Notes under the pieces: model-generated
Told to the model about the DNA's origin: nothing
Databases searched by the model: none
What the model saw: only the letters and a program-made list of their open reading frames with translations
Program-made: the position numbers and the translations under genes
Assembly (NCBI RefSeq): GCF_944321625.1
Contig: NZ_CALUMA010000047.1
Coordinates: 1-64,000 of the forward strand
Direction of reading: 5' to 3'
Length of the DNA: 64,000 bases
Origin: an uncultured Slackia sp.
GTDB taxonomy: Bacteria > Actinomycetota > Coriobacteriia > Coriobacteriales > Eggerthellaceae
In this document: piece by piece, positions 27,070 to 35,504 of the stretch
How positions within the stretch are numbered: the stretch's first letter is position 1
Layout: each line of letters starts with the position of its first letter

Positions 27070-28092
27070 GTGGAAATCCGCGTTCTGAATTACTTTCTCA
27101 CCGTTGCCCGCGAAGGGAGCTTCTCCAATGCCGCCAAGGCGCTCCACGTGACGCAGCCCACGCTTTCGCGCCAGCTGGCCGCTCTTGAAGATGAGCTGGG
27201 GCGCCAGCTGTTCACGCGCGGCAAGAACGGCGTGATGCTTACCGAGCAAGGCGTCATGCTGCGTCGGTATGCCGAATCCATCGTTGGCCTTGCGGAGAAA
27301 GCCGAGGAGGAGATTGCCCTGCCCGCGAAATCCGTTGCTGGCAGTGTGCATATAGCTGCGGGCGAGACAAAAGCGATGAGCGTCCTCGCCCGAGCGATGG
27401 CGCTCACCCTAGAGGAATATCCGGATATCCAGTTCAAGCTCTACAGCGGCACAACGTCCGACCTGATGGACGGCCTGGTCAAGGGGCAATACGATCTCAT
27501 GCTGGAATGCGAGATCCAGGCGCATGTCAACATGAACGTGATGCGCCTGCCCGTACGCGACCGTTGGGGCGTGATTACGCGCGCCGATAACCCACTCGCC
27601 AGGCTGGACGTCATTCGCCCGCACGATTTGGAAGGTGTACCGCTCATCACGTCGCGTCAAGGCATGAAGGCGGCGGGGCTGCGCGAATGGGCGGGGTCCT
27701 CACTTGAAAAATACCGCGCCGTTGCAGAGTATGGCCTTGGATTGAACTGCCGGTATCTGGTGGCACAAGGTATCGCAAGCGCCATTGCGTATGAGGGGCT
27801 CATTGAGGATGTGGCGTTGCCCGAATCCTTTGACAGCTCGCTTTTCGACCTACCTGAAGGATTACCCACGACCAGCTCATCCATCACCACGCAACCCGAT
27901 CGCGCACCTCGTACCCAATGCAATATCAATTCCAAAGCAGCCCTCGTATTCAGACCTCTTGACCCGGCCATCGAATCGCACCATGGCGTGGTGTGGCGCA
28001 AAGCGTTGCCCACCAAGCAGACGCAGGTATTCTTGGATAAGCTCGGCATTGTGTGCGAACAGATAGAGCGCGCCGAAATAAATACGTTCTAG
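27070..28092 (+). CDS. LysR-family transcriptional regulator
   Basis: 340 residues from GTG 27070, preferred over ATG 27055 because GAGGGG lies 6 nt before it and the protein then starts MEIRVLNYFLTVAREG. The winged HTH is residues 1-60 (SFSNAAKALHVTQPTLSRQ). The substrate-binding domain covers about 90-295. It is divergent from the dmsA-like operon, so that operon is the likely target. The C-terminal 40 residues are longer than usual. Confidence 0.9.
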   Translation: MEIRVLNYFLTVAREGSFSNAAKALHVTQPTLSRQLAALEDELGRQLFTRGKNGVMLTEQGVMLRRYAESIVGLAEKAEEEIALPAKSVAGSVHIAAGETKAMSVLARAMALTLEEYPDIQFKLYSGTTSDLMDGLVKGQYDLMLECEIQAHVNMNVMRLPVRDRWGVITRADNPLARLDVIRPHDLEGVPLITSRQGMKAAGLREWAGSSLEKYRAVAEYGLGLNCRYLVAQGIASAIAYEGLIEDVALPESFDSSLFDLPEGLPTTSSSITTQPDRAPRTQCNINSKAALVFRPLDPAIESHHGVVWRKALPTKQTQVFLDKLGIVCEQIERAEINTF

Positions 28093-28188
28093 ATACACCG
28101 GCATGGCGGAGGGCTGAGCAAGAAAAGCCAACTCCATGACGAAATGGCGAAGAAGCGACTGCAAGCTCGTGTAACCCGCAAAAGATGC

Positions 28189-28194
28189 TACAAT
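28189..28194 (+). promoter_or_regulatory. Extended -10 promoter of the small convergent RNA
   Basis: TGCTACAAT (28186-28194): a TACAAT hexamer with the TG extension, no good -35. The identical nonamer precedes the universal stress gene at 30016-30024. It predicts a transcript start near 28201. Confidence 0.55.
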
Positions 28195-28200
28195 GCAATC

Positions 28201-28300
28201 AGACGGCAGCGCCCGCCAGAACTAACGACTTTCCAAGGGGTTAGCTACGGGTGATGCGTGTCAGTTTCTAGAAGGCCGGGTCCCCACCCGGCCATTCTAT
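28201..28300 (+). ncRNA. Predicted small antisense-type RNA converging on a tiny ORF
   Basis: About 100 nt from the predicted start to a strong terminator (GGCCGGGT-CCCC-ACCCGGCC, 28274-28293, then ATTCTATTT). A stem CTAAC/GTTAG (28222-28244) presents a loop containing TTCCAAGGGG. Bases 28231-28246 repeat 28405-28420 directly at 13 of 16 positions; because the transcripts converge, this makes the RNA complementary to the ribosome-binding site and start codon of the facing 37-residue ORF. Expression is predicted, not shown. Confidence 0.5.
28274..28293. terminator. Shared hairpin terminator
   Basis: Perfect 8-bp stem with a CCCC loop, followed on the plus strand by ATTCTATTT. It lies within the 3' ends of both convergent transcripts. 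Confidence 0.75.
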
Positions 28301-28410
28301 TTCCTGGGCTTCATCTTCTTTCCTCGCTTTCTGCGTCGGAATCTGTCTATGCAACTCAGAACAAACGTCAGAATCGTGCAGCAAGCTGCAAGGGCCATAA
28401 GCAGTTCCAT
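28297..28410 (-). CDS. 37-residue hydrophobic-basic peptide, candidate type I toxin
   Basis: ATG at 28410 with an ideal ribosome-binding site (AAAGGAG, 8 nt spacing), stop at 28297-28299. Residues 2-21 are one hydrophobic helix (MELLMALAACC..., FVLSCI) and residues 22-37 are strongly basic (DRFRRRKRGKKMKPRK). This single-TM plus positively charged tail layout resembles Fst/TxpA/holin-like toxins of type I toxin-antitoxin modules. A convergent small RNA with complementarity to its start region supports that reading. It is too short to assign by homology here; other possibilities are a regulatory membrane peptide or a chance ORF. Confidence 0.5.
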   Translation of the reverse strand: MELLMALAACCTILTFVLSCIDRFRRRKRGKKMKPRK

Positions 28411-28730
28411 AGGTTTAGCTCCTTTCGAATCGATTGGAGCATCACCCGCAGAGTCGGCGAGCACTGCCGTGAGCGCATCTTAACGCGGCCCGCTCTAGCG
28501 CAGTCTTCCTTCGATTAATTACATGAATGCTTCACTGTGGGCTGTCGCCCAACACCTTTTTGAACTGGGATTATGGTGGATTTGAAGTCCACAGAGGTCA
28601 CGCAATCAATTCTGTTCCGCCCAGATTGCCATTCGCCAACAAAGCTAGCTAAAAAACCGAGCAAACCTATAATGGTTCGTGGACATAAATGGCGAGCCAC
28701 CGCGTTGGCTCCTTGGCAGAAAGGCTCATC

Positions 28731-29858
28731 ATGCACAGCTTTCGCAATGATTATATGGAGGGCGCGCATCCGCGCGTGATGGACGCGCTCGTGCGCACCA
28801 ACGCCGAGCAACAAATCGGCTACACCGAAGACCCCTGGTGCATGAAGGCGCGCACCGCCATTCGCCGCGCCATCGTGGACAGCGACTCCAAGGGTGCGCT
28901 GCGTGCGGCGAACATCGCCGGCGCATCGCTGCAGGTCGAGTTCGTGAGCGGCGGCACCATGGCGAATCTGCTGTGCATCGGCGCCGCGTTGCGCCCCTGG
29001 GAATGCGTAATCGCCACGCCTGACGGGCACGTAAACGTGCATGAGACGGGCGCCATCGAGGGCACGGGGCACAAGGTGCTCACCACCGATGACGTGGACG
29101 GCGTGCTCACCGTTGAGGGCGTGGACGCCGTGATGCGCGCGCACGAAATGGGTCGCAATCACCACATGGTGAAGCCGCGTATGCTGTACCTGTCGCTTGC
29201 CACCGAGTTCGGTGCCGTGTTCACCGCCAAGCAGCTTGCCGACCTGCGCTCCTATGCAAACAAGAACGACCTGCTCATCTTCATCGACGGCGCTCGCCTT
29301 GCCTGCGGCCTGGCCTCCGAGAAGTGCGACCTCACGCTTGCTGACGTGTGCGCGGCCGCCGACGTGTTCACTATCGGTGGCACCAAGAACGGCGCACTGT
29401 TCGGCGAGGCCATCGTCATTCGCAACCCTGCTATCCAGCGCTATTTCAAGTATTACATGAAGCAGCGCGGCGCCATCCTGGCCAAGGGGCGCCTGCTGGG
29501 CGTGCAGTTCGCTACGCTGTTCGAGACCACCGGCACCGCCGCCGGCATCGAGGAGGCCCAAGGCGACGAGGCCATGTACTTCTCCATGGGGCGTCACTCC
29601 GTTGAAGCGGCCGCACGTCTGAAGGACGTGCTCGTGCGCCACGGCTACGACTCGTTTGCCAGCGATTCGAGCACCAACCAGCTGTTCCTCACGCTGGATA
29701 ACGACACCGCGGACGATTTCATCCGCGCGTTCGACGCCGATCTGAGCGCCCGCCCCGACGCGTCGCACACCATCGTGCGCATGACCTGTTCGTGGGCAAC
29801 CACCCAGAATGACATCGATGAAGTCGAGCGCATGCTGGCGGGAGCGGAGCAGGAATAG
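28731..29858 (+). CDS. Threonine aldolase / beta-eliminating lyase family protein
   Basis: 375 residues from ATG 28731 (MHSFRNDYMEGAHPRV), preceded by GAAAGG. It is a PLP enzyme of fold type I. The Schiff-base lysine is in TIGGTKNG (Lys219), and the PLP-ring aspartate is in FIDGARLA (Asp186). SGGTMANL binds phosphate. The family cleaves L-threonine or allo-threonine to glycine and acetaldehyde; related beta-hydroxy amino acids are possible substrates. The upstream gap 28411-28730 contains only the leader of the tiny ORF and this gene's promoter region. It appears monocistronic. Confidence 0.86.
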   Translation: MHSFRNDYMEGAHPRVMDALVRTNAEQQIGYTEDPWCMKARTAIRRAIVDSDSKGALRAANIAGASLQVEFVSGGTMANLLCIGAALRPWECVIATPDGHVNVHETGAIEGTGHKVLTTDDVDGVLTVEGVDAVMRAHEMGRNHHMVKPRMLYLSLATEFGAVFTAKQLADLRSYANKNDLLIFIDGARLACGLASEKCDLTLADVCAAADVFTIGGTKNGALFGEAIVIRNPAIQRYFKYYMKQRGAILAKGRLLGVQFATLFETTGTAAGIEEAQGDEAMYFSMGRHSVEAAARLKDVLVRHGYDSFASDSSTNQLFLTLDNDTADDFIRAFDADLSARPDASHTIVRMTCSWATTQNDIDEVERMLAGAEQE

Positions 29859-30015
29859 GGCCGAACGAACGTCGGCGCGCAAACCGATGCCATGATTCGT
29901 GCGCCAGACCCTCGCAGCTGAACGCAATAACACGCAATCAAAGGTTTCGTACGTAAACAATCGGATAACGCTCGCGCCCCTGCGCCCCTGCCCCGGCGCG
30001 AGACGATTCTCCGAG

Positions 30016-30024
30016 TGCTACAAT
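30016..30024 (+). promoter_or_regulatory. Extended -10 promoter of the universal stress gene
   Basis: TGCTACAAT, 53 bases before the ATG at 30077 and without a recognisable -35. It is identical to the nonamer at 28186-28194. Confidence 0.55.
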
Positions 30025-30076
30025 AAAAAACGTCCCGTCGAAGGATGGCGGGCGCATCCGAAGTTAGGAGTTTCCC

Positions 30077-30517
30077 ATGTCTCAGTACAAGCGTATCTTC
30101 GCCGCGTTGGACGGCGGCAAAACCCAGGACATGGTGGCAGAGCGTGCAATCGAGCTGGCCGCGAACGAGCATGCCGAGCTGCTGTTCGGCCACGTGGTCG
30201 ATTCCGTCCCCTATGAGGCAGCCGGCACCGACTTCGCCGCGCTGGCAGCCGACGTGAAGGAAAAGCTGGAGGAGAGCATCGCCGACCAGCTTGAAGCCGC
30301 TCGCAACAACCCGGACATCCCCCACGTCGAAGTGGTGGTCAAGGCCGGCCGCATCACCGAGACGTTGAGCGAGCAGATCATCGAGCCCTTCGAGCCCGAT
30401 CTGGTCATCTGCGGCGAGCGCGGCCTGTCCAACATCAAGTACGTGTTCGTGGGCAGCGTTTCCACCTACCTGATTCGCAACCTCCGCTGCGACGTCCTGG
30501 TGGTCAAGCAGGATTAA
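30077..30517 (+). CDS. Universal stress protein (UspA family)
   Basis: 146 residues, one Usp domain. The ATP-binding loop G-2x-G-9x-G(S) is visible in GERGLSN...FVGSVST. The start MSQYKRIFAALDGG and the end DVLVVKQD are typical. AGGAG precedes the ATG. It is a soluble nucleotide-binding stress protein; no partner is adjacent. Confidence 0.9.
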   Translation: MSQYKRIFAALDGGKTQDMVAERAIELAANEHAELLFGHVVDSVPYEAAGTDFAALAADVKEKLEESIADQLEAARNNPDIPHVEVVVKAGRITETLSEQIIEPFEPDLVICGERGLSNIKYVFVGSVSTYLIRNLRCDVLVVKQD

Positions 30518-30561
30518 TGCCATTGTGCCGTTCTTCCGAACGACACTCTCTTGACGCTTAT

Positions 30562-30585
30562 GAGGGGCTCCATGCGGAGTCCCTC
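30562..30585 (+). terminator. Terminator of the universal stress gene
   Basis: GAGGGGCTCC-ATGC-GGAGTCCCTC, a 10-bp stem with one G-T pair, followed by TTTGCTTTT. Confidence 0.88.
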
Positions 30586-30589
30586 TTTG

Positions 30590-30896
30590 CTTTTCGGAGA
30601 CGATATATCCAGCGGTATAAAAATGACCTTATTGGCTAACTTTTGGACCTCTCGGTATAAAAAGAGCGTTATATGCGTGGGAGGAAATCCACTCGAATGG
30701 CTCATTGCCATTGGCATTAAAAATTGACCAGGCATTTTAATATTATTCCGCATTCCTCGGATTTCCAAAAGGGCGTAGAAAGCTGCTTCGAAGCACGCAA
30801 ATAATGCGATTTTAGGAAATCACCCCCCGATTTCATGCACTTAACGCATTTTTCGGAATGGGATGTCGCGGATCCCGCATAGAGAGCAGCAACAAA
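30590..30896. other. AT-rich gap without a supported gene
   Basis: This stretch is much more AT-rich than the surroundings. CGGTATAAAAA occurs twice in direct orientation about 40 nt apart (near 30614 and 30654). Short ORFs are present but lack ribosome-binding sites or family signals. It may be decayed foreign DNA. Confidence 0.5.
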
Positions 30897-30926
30897 GAGG
30901 GCGGCAACCTCTCGGTCACCGCCCTC
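30897..30926 (-). terminator. Terminator downstream of the MFS-CBS gene
   Basis: GAGGGCGG pairs with CCGCCCTC (8 bp, 14-nt loop), followed on the minus strand by TTTGTTG. Two direct copies of CTCTCAATGAAAT lie between it and the gene (30925 and about 30972). Confidence 0.65.
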
Positions 30927-31018
30927 TCTCAATGAAATGGAAATGCACTTTAAATGAGATAAAGATGCTCTCTCTCAATGAAATAACAATGCTCTCAAAC
31001 CCAAAGAGAAATCACGCT

Positions 31019-31303
31019 CTAGTGCGAAAGGCGCGCTTTTTCTTCTTCTGTCAGCATGTTGGCTACGAACTTCATCAGGCTGCGGCGGCGCACCACGCCC
31101 ACCAGTTTGCCGTCGTCGAGCACCGGCAGCTCTTTGAGGCGCTTCTCAGCAATCATGCGGCACGCATCTTCAAACGAGGCATCGGGGGCAATGCCCACCA
31201 CCTGCTTGGTGGCAATCGACGCCACGTCGGTATCGGCCATACGCAGCGCGCGATCGCGCACGTTCTCGTCATCGGGCATGCGCAACGCCATGAAGCCCGA
31301 GGC
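31019..31303 (-). pseudogene. Second CBS domain displaced from the MFS transporter by a frameshift
   Basis: This frame encodes ASGFMALRMPDDEN followed by a complete CBS motif (VASIATKQVVGI, KELPVLDDGKLVGVVRR), but has no ribosome-binding site of its own. It should continue the preceding transporter gene. The tandem GCCT-GCCT at 31304-31311 is a 4-nt duplication; removing one copy joins the frames into one 669-codon gene with a normal CBS pair. Confidence 0.8.
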
Positions 31304-33032
31304 GCCTGCCTGTCACAGTTTGCATCTCATCGCCAAACGTGCGCAGGATATCGCTGTTGGACACGTAGCCCTTCGCCATACCCTGGTCGTCCACGACAAC
31401 CGCGCCGCTCGCATCGGCCTCGATAAGGGCGCGCGCGGCAAACGCCATGCTCGCTCCCTCGGAGATGGTCACGGGGCTTGCATCCATAACGTCGGCGACG
31501 CTGTGGCGCCCGGGCTTGACCTCGACGCGCGCAGCGGACGGCGCAACGTCGGTCTTCTTATTGCGCACGAACACCGCGATTATGACCAGCGCGACGATCG
31601 AAATCACCAGCACCGCGATGTAGGACAGGTGGTATCCGGCGAACACGCGCTCGACCTCGGACCCCTGCGCGACGCTTGCGGAGCCCACGGCGCTGAACGA
31701 CATGATGAACGCCGTGCCCAGCGATGCGCCCACCTGGTTCATCGTATTGGTGACCGAGGTGGCATGCTGCACCAAATCGTTGCTCAGAGAGTTCACGCCC
31801 CAGGTGTTGATGGGCGTGAACAGCAGCTGAATGGCCAGGCAGGTTGCCACATTCGCCACGATGACGTAAGGAACCACGCTATCCATGCCGTAGAACGCCA
31901 TGCCCACGCAGCCAACCACGAGCATCACGACGCCGATGAGCGAGATGGCGCGCACGCCCGAACGGTCGAACATGCGGCCGGCGAAGAGGCTGCCGAAAGC
32001 GCCCAGAACCGCGCCCGGCAGCGTGATGAGGCCGCTCACGGTGGCAGAGTGGCCCAGCACGTTCTGGATGTAGAGCGGCATGAGCACGCTCAGACCGATG
32101 AGGATGGCCTGCAGAACGGCACACGTACAGGCGGCCACGCGATAACGGCGGCTCTTGAACACCTCGAGGCGCAGCATGGGCTCGTCAAGCTTGAACTGGC
32201 GCCATGCGAACAGTCCGAGCAGAACCACGCCCACAACCATAAGCACCACGCACACCACGGGCGCGGGCGACGAGGCGAACGACGAGATGCCATAGAGCAG
32301 CGATACCAGACCCAGCGACGAGAGCACGATGGATAGCGCATCGGCAGACGTACGAGGGAAGCCCTCGCGATTGGCGAGTACCTTGGCGGCGAACACCAGA
32401 ACGATTGCCGTGCACACAACGACCACGCAGAAGAGCGCACGCCAACCCACCATATCGACCAGCAAACCGCCGAGCGACGGGCCCACGGCAGGAGCAAATG
32501 CAATGACCAGGCTCACCAAGCCCATGGCCTGACCACGGCTTTCACGCGGGAACGACAGCAGGATGAGCGACATCACCATGACCATCAGCACGCCGGTGGA
32601 CGCGGCCTGCATGACGCGGCCCAGCAGCAGCACGGCAAACACCGGAGCGATGGCCGCCACCAGACTGCCGGCGCCGAACAGAATCATGCCGCCGATGAAC
32701 AGCTGGCGCGTGCTGAAGCGGCCCATGAACCACGCCGCTAGCGGGATGACCACGGCTTCAACCAGAGCGTAAGCCGAGGTCAACCACTGCACCGTAGTGG
32801 CATCCACATTCATGTGCACCATGATGGACGGCAGTGCCGGCGAAAGCAGCGTCTGGTTGAGCACCACCAGAACCGCGCCTGCCAGCAGCACGATTACCAT
32901 GCGCTTGGCTTCCTTCGTAAGACCTAGAGATCCCATGTTCCACACTTTCTGTCGCGAATCGGGGTGCGCCATCGAATACGGCCAGGCGGGCTCGGACTCG
33001 GGGCCAAGCGAACTTTGTGTGCCTTTCGGCAT
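31269..33032 (-). CDS. MFS drug-efflux transporter (DHA2/EmrB type) with one in-frame CBS domain; 3' frameshift
   Basis: 587 residues from ATG 33032, preceded by AGGAGG with 8-nt spacing. About 14 hydrophobic helices; the start of the membrane domain is LLSPALPSIMVHM, with WLTSAYALVEAV and GRFSTRQLF characteristic of EmrB/QacA-type proton antiporters. After the last helix comes a cytoplasmic CBS domain (VADVMDASPVTISEG, GYVSNSDIL), unusual for this family. The frame then ends in an unrelated tail (GRRLGLHGVAHAR) because of the 4-nt duplication at 31304-31311. The transporter part is intact and may work. It is divergent from a marR gene with shared operators. Confidence 0.85.
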   Translation of the reverse strand: MPKGTQSSLGPESEPAWPYSMAHPDSRQKVWNMGSLGLTKEAKRMVIVLLAGAVLVVLNQTLLSPALPSIMVHMNVDATTVQWLTSAYALVEAVVIPLAAWFMGRFSTRQLFIGGMILFGAGSLVAAIAPVFAVLLLGRVMQAASTGVLMVMVMSLILLSFPRESRGQAMGLVSLVIAFAPAVGPSLGGLLVDMVGWRALFCVVVVCTAIVLVFAAKVLANREGFPRTSADALSIVLSSLGLVSLLYGISSFASSPAPVVCVVLMVVGVVLLGLFAWRQFKLDEPMLRLEVFKSRRYRVAACTCAVLQAILIGLSVLMPLYIQNVLGHSATVSGLITLPGAVLGAFGSLFAGRMFDRSGVRAISLIGVVMLVVGCVGMAFYGMDSVVPYVIVANVATCLAIQLLFTPINTWGVNSLSNDLVQHATSVTNTMNQVGASLGTAFIMSFSAVGSASVAQGSEVERVFAGYHLSYIAVLVISIVALVIIAVFVRNKKTDVAPSAARVEVKPGRHSVADVMDASPVTISEGASMAFAARALIEADASGAVVVDDQGMAKGYVSNSDILRTFGDEMQTVTGRRLGLHGVAHAR

Positions 33033-33121
33033 ACCGCACGCCTCCTGAGCCATCTCCCAGAGATAGGAAAGCCGCCCTGCGGCGGCGATTCGATTGCACA
33101 TCACGATTGCTTGTTTTACAC

Positions 33122-33135
33122 TTGACGAGCGTCAA
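33122..33135. promoter_or_regulatory. MarR-type operator 1
   Basis: TTGAC-GAGC-GTCAA, a perfect 5-bp dyad in the divergent region between the MFS and marR genes. The TTGAC half could also serve as a -35. Confidence 0.65.
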
Positions 33136-33148
33136 TTGTATGATTCAC

Positions 33149-33162
33149 TTGACTAATGTCAA
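33149..33162. promoter_or_regulatory. MarR-type operator 2
   Basis: TTGAC-TAAT-GTCAA, with the same half-sites as the dyad 27 bp away (centre to centre). It lies 32 bases before the marR start. Confidence 0.65.
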
Positions 33163-33193
33163 TGGATTTTCGTCAATTCTTCGGAGGATGCTC

Positions 33194-33667
33194 ATGATTG
33201 AGGAACGCGATATTGACAGCATGATCAAAGCGTCGCTGTACTTCCACGAGCTGTTCAAGAAAACCATCCTCGCCACGCCACCCGCCGAGGTTGTTACAAA
33301 AACCCAGATGGACATCCTTCTCACGCTGTACGCCGATGGACCCATGAGCATGTCAGCTCTGAGCTCGCACGTGAATATCGCGCCCGAACAGGCCACGCGC
33401 GCCATCAAGAACCTGCGCGAGCGCGGGCTGGTGGAAAGCGACCGCGACGAGGAAAACCGACGCGTGGTAATCGCCCGACTCTCCGAGAAAGGCACGCTGC
33501 TGCTTGACGACCACACGCGCGAACTCCACGCAAACCTACAGGCTAGTCTCGAAGGGTTGACCGATGAAGAGGTAGCCCAGCTTGCCGAAACCGCCCGTGT
33601 TGCCACCCGCCTGCTGGAAAAGACAGGATTCAGACACGTGGTGACCGACCCGAAGATTCGCAAATAA
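33194..33667 (+). CDS. MarR-family transcriptional regulator
   Basis: 157 residues from ATG 33194 (GGAGG 6 nt before it). Winged HTH signatures: TKTQMDILLTLYADG, SMSALSSHVNIAPEQATRAI and the wing VESDRDEENRRVVIARLSE. It probably represses the divergent MFS gene and itself through the two TTGAC-N4-GTCAA dyads. The ligand is unknown. Confidence 0.9.
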   Translation: MIEERDIDSMIKASLYFHELFKKTILATPPAEVVTKTQMDILLTLYADGPMSMSALSSHVNIAPEQATRAIKNLRERGLVESDRDEENRRVVIARLSEKGTLLLDDHTRELHANLQASLEGLTDEEVAQLAETARVATRLLEKTGFRHVVTDPKIRK

Positions 33668-33724
33668 CCAAAGGGCGCCAAATTGTCTTCGACGCCCTTC
33701 TAGCCGTATATGTATGCGCAGTCC

Positions 33725-35308
33725 TTAGCGCTTGCGCGTGCCGAACAGGCCTCGCATGATCTGCTTGGAGGCATCGCGGCCGATTTGTCCCAGGATGGAC
33801 GTCGCGGCCTTGGTCACGTCTTTGAACAGCTCCTGCTTCTGCTTCTCGGCGGCCTTGACGGCACGTTCCGCCTCTTTCTCGGCTTCTTTCTGCGCCTTGG
33901 CGGCAGCTTTCTCGGCCTCCTTGGCAGCCTTCGCCTCGGCCTCGGCCTTCTGCTTTTCCAGCTCGGCCTTCTCTGCCTCAAGCGCGGCACGCTCTTCCTC
34001 GAGCTTTTCCTCCTCGGCTTCCTTCTGCGCCTCGCCGGAAATGATCTCGAACGCCGACTCGCGGTCCACGGCGGTGCCGTACTTCTCCATGAGCGACGCC
34101 TGGTCGGCCAACGCCTTGTCCATGCATTCCTGAGACGCGGCTGCCATCAGGCACTGCGGAGGCAGAATCTTGGCGTTCTCGACCACGCACGGCTGGCCCT
34201 CCTCGTTGAGGAAGCGCGCCAGCGCCTCGCCCGTGCCCAGCTCAAGAATGACATCCTCGCTCTTGAACTTCGGGTTGGCGCGGAACGAACTCGCCGCCGC
34301 ACGCACCGCCTTCTGCTCGGCCGGCGTGTAGGCGCGCAGGCCGTGCTGGATGCGGTTGGACAGCTGCGCCAGCACCTCGTCGGGGATGTCGGAGGGGCTT
34401 TGCGTGATGAAGTACACGCCCACGCCCTTGGAGCGGATGAGCTTGACCACCTGGATGATCTTGTCCAGAAGCTCGCCCGGCATGTTGTTGAACAGCAGGT
34501 GCGCCTCGTCGAAGAAGAACACGAACTTGGGCTTGTCGAGGTCGCCCGCCTCGGGCAGCGTGTCGAAGAGCTCGGAGAGCATCCACAACAGGAACATGGC
34601 GTAGATCTGCGGGCTTTGGATGAGCTTGGCGGCGTTGAGAATGTTCACGTAGCCCTGGCCGTTGGGCGCGCACTGGAACCAGTCGGAAAGATCGAGCGCC
34701 GGTTCGCCGAAGAACACGTCGCCGCCCTGATCTTCGATGGCGATGAGCTCACGCAGGATGGCGCCCACCGACTGCGAGCTCACCTTGCCGTACACGGTCT
34801 CGTATTCCTTGGCGTGCTCGGATGCGTAGTTGAGCATGGCACGCAGGTCTTTGAGGTCGATGAGCAGCATCTGCTTGTCGTCGGCGATGCGGAAGATGAT
34901 GTTGAGCACGCCTTCCTGAGCCTCGGTCAGGCCCAGCAGACGCGACAGCAGCGTGGGGCCCATGTCAGACACGGTGATGCGCACGGGGATGCCCTGGCCA
35001 CCCAGCATATCCCAGAAGCGGCACGGGCAGCCCTCAAGGGTGAAGCCCTCCAGACCGAACTTCTCCACGCGCTTCTTGATGTTGTCGGAATCCTCGCCCG
35101 CCTGGGCCATGCCGGTCACGTCGCCCTTGACGTCGGCCATGAACACCGGCACGCCGGCCTTGGAGAAGCCCTCAGCCATCACCTTGAGCGTGACGGTTTT
35201 GCCGGTGCCCGATGCGCCGGCGATAAGACCGTGACGGTTCGCCTGGTTGAGCAGCAGATCGACGTGGACGTCGCCGACGCCCATCCAAATCCTATCGCCC
35301 TGGAACAT
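33725..35308 (-). CDS. HerA-like ATPase (DUF853/YjgR family)
   Basis: 527 residues from ATG 35308, with GGAGGAAACC before it. Walker A is GASGTGKT (31-38) and Walker B FVFFFDEAHLLF. The remaining FtsK/HerA-type core contains RSKGVGVYFITQSP and LSNRIQHGLRAYTP. From about residue 435 there is a long Glu/Ala/Lys coiled coil, then a C-terminal ATSILGQIGRDASKQIMRG. The family consists of hexameric P-loop ATPases of uncertain function. No NurA or SIR2 partner is adjacent, so a repair or defence role is not supported by context. Confidence 0.88.
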   Translation of the reverse strand: MFQGDRIWMGVGDVHVDLLLNQANRHGLIAGASGTGKTVTLKVMAEGFSKAGVPVFMADVKGDVTGMAQAGEDSDNIKKRVEKFGLEGFTLEGCPCRFWDMLGGQGIPVRITVSDMGPTLLSRLLGLTEAQEGVLNIIFRIADDKQMLLIDLKDLRAMLNYASEHAKEYETVYGKVSSQSVGAILRELIAIEDQGGDVFFGEPALDLSDWFQCAPNGQGYVNILNAAKLIQSPQIYAMFLLWMLSELFDTLPEAGDLDKPKFVFFFDEAHLLFNNMPGELLDKIIQVVKLIRSKGVGVYFITQSPSDIPDEVLAQLSNRIQHGLRAYTPAEQKAVRAAASSFRANPKFKSEDVILELGTGEALARFLNEEGQPCVVENAKILPPQCLMAAASQECMDKALADQASLMEKYGTAVDRESAFEIISGEAQKEAEEEKLEEERAALEAEKAELEKQKAEAEAKAAKEAEKAAAKAQKEAEKEAERAVKAAEKQKQELFKDVTKAATSILGQIGRDASKQIMRGLFGTRKR

Positions 35309-35504
35309 ATGGTTTCCTCCTTGGGCGCCATGCGCGACGATTCTTTGCGCGAGAGGCTTTTCGCACGAAGGTCGCGAACAGCGGCAATGTTGCATTGGCC
35401 CATGGCCCTCTGCCATGGAGCCGCGTTGTTCCTAAACATGTGAACGATAGCAAACGACCACGTCGCATGGGAGAAATGAGCGACGCTCAAGAAGAAATTG
35501 AAGG

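Noticed and set aside
28247-28450. Pairing of GGGTGATGC in the small RNA with the same motif in the toxin leader
   Set aside because: Both transcripts carry the same sense of this motif, so they cannot base-pair there; only the 28231-28246 repeat is complementary.
33725-35308. HerA-NurA or HerA-SIR2 defence module
   Set aside because: The HerA-like gene belongs to the DUF853 type and no nuclease or SIR2 gene is adjacent.
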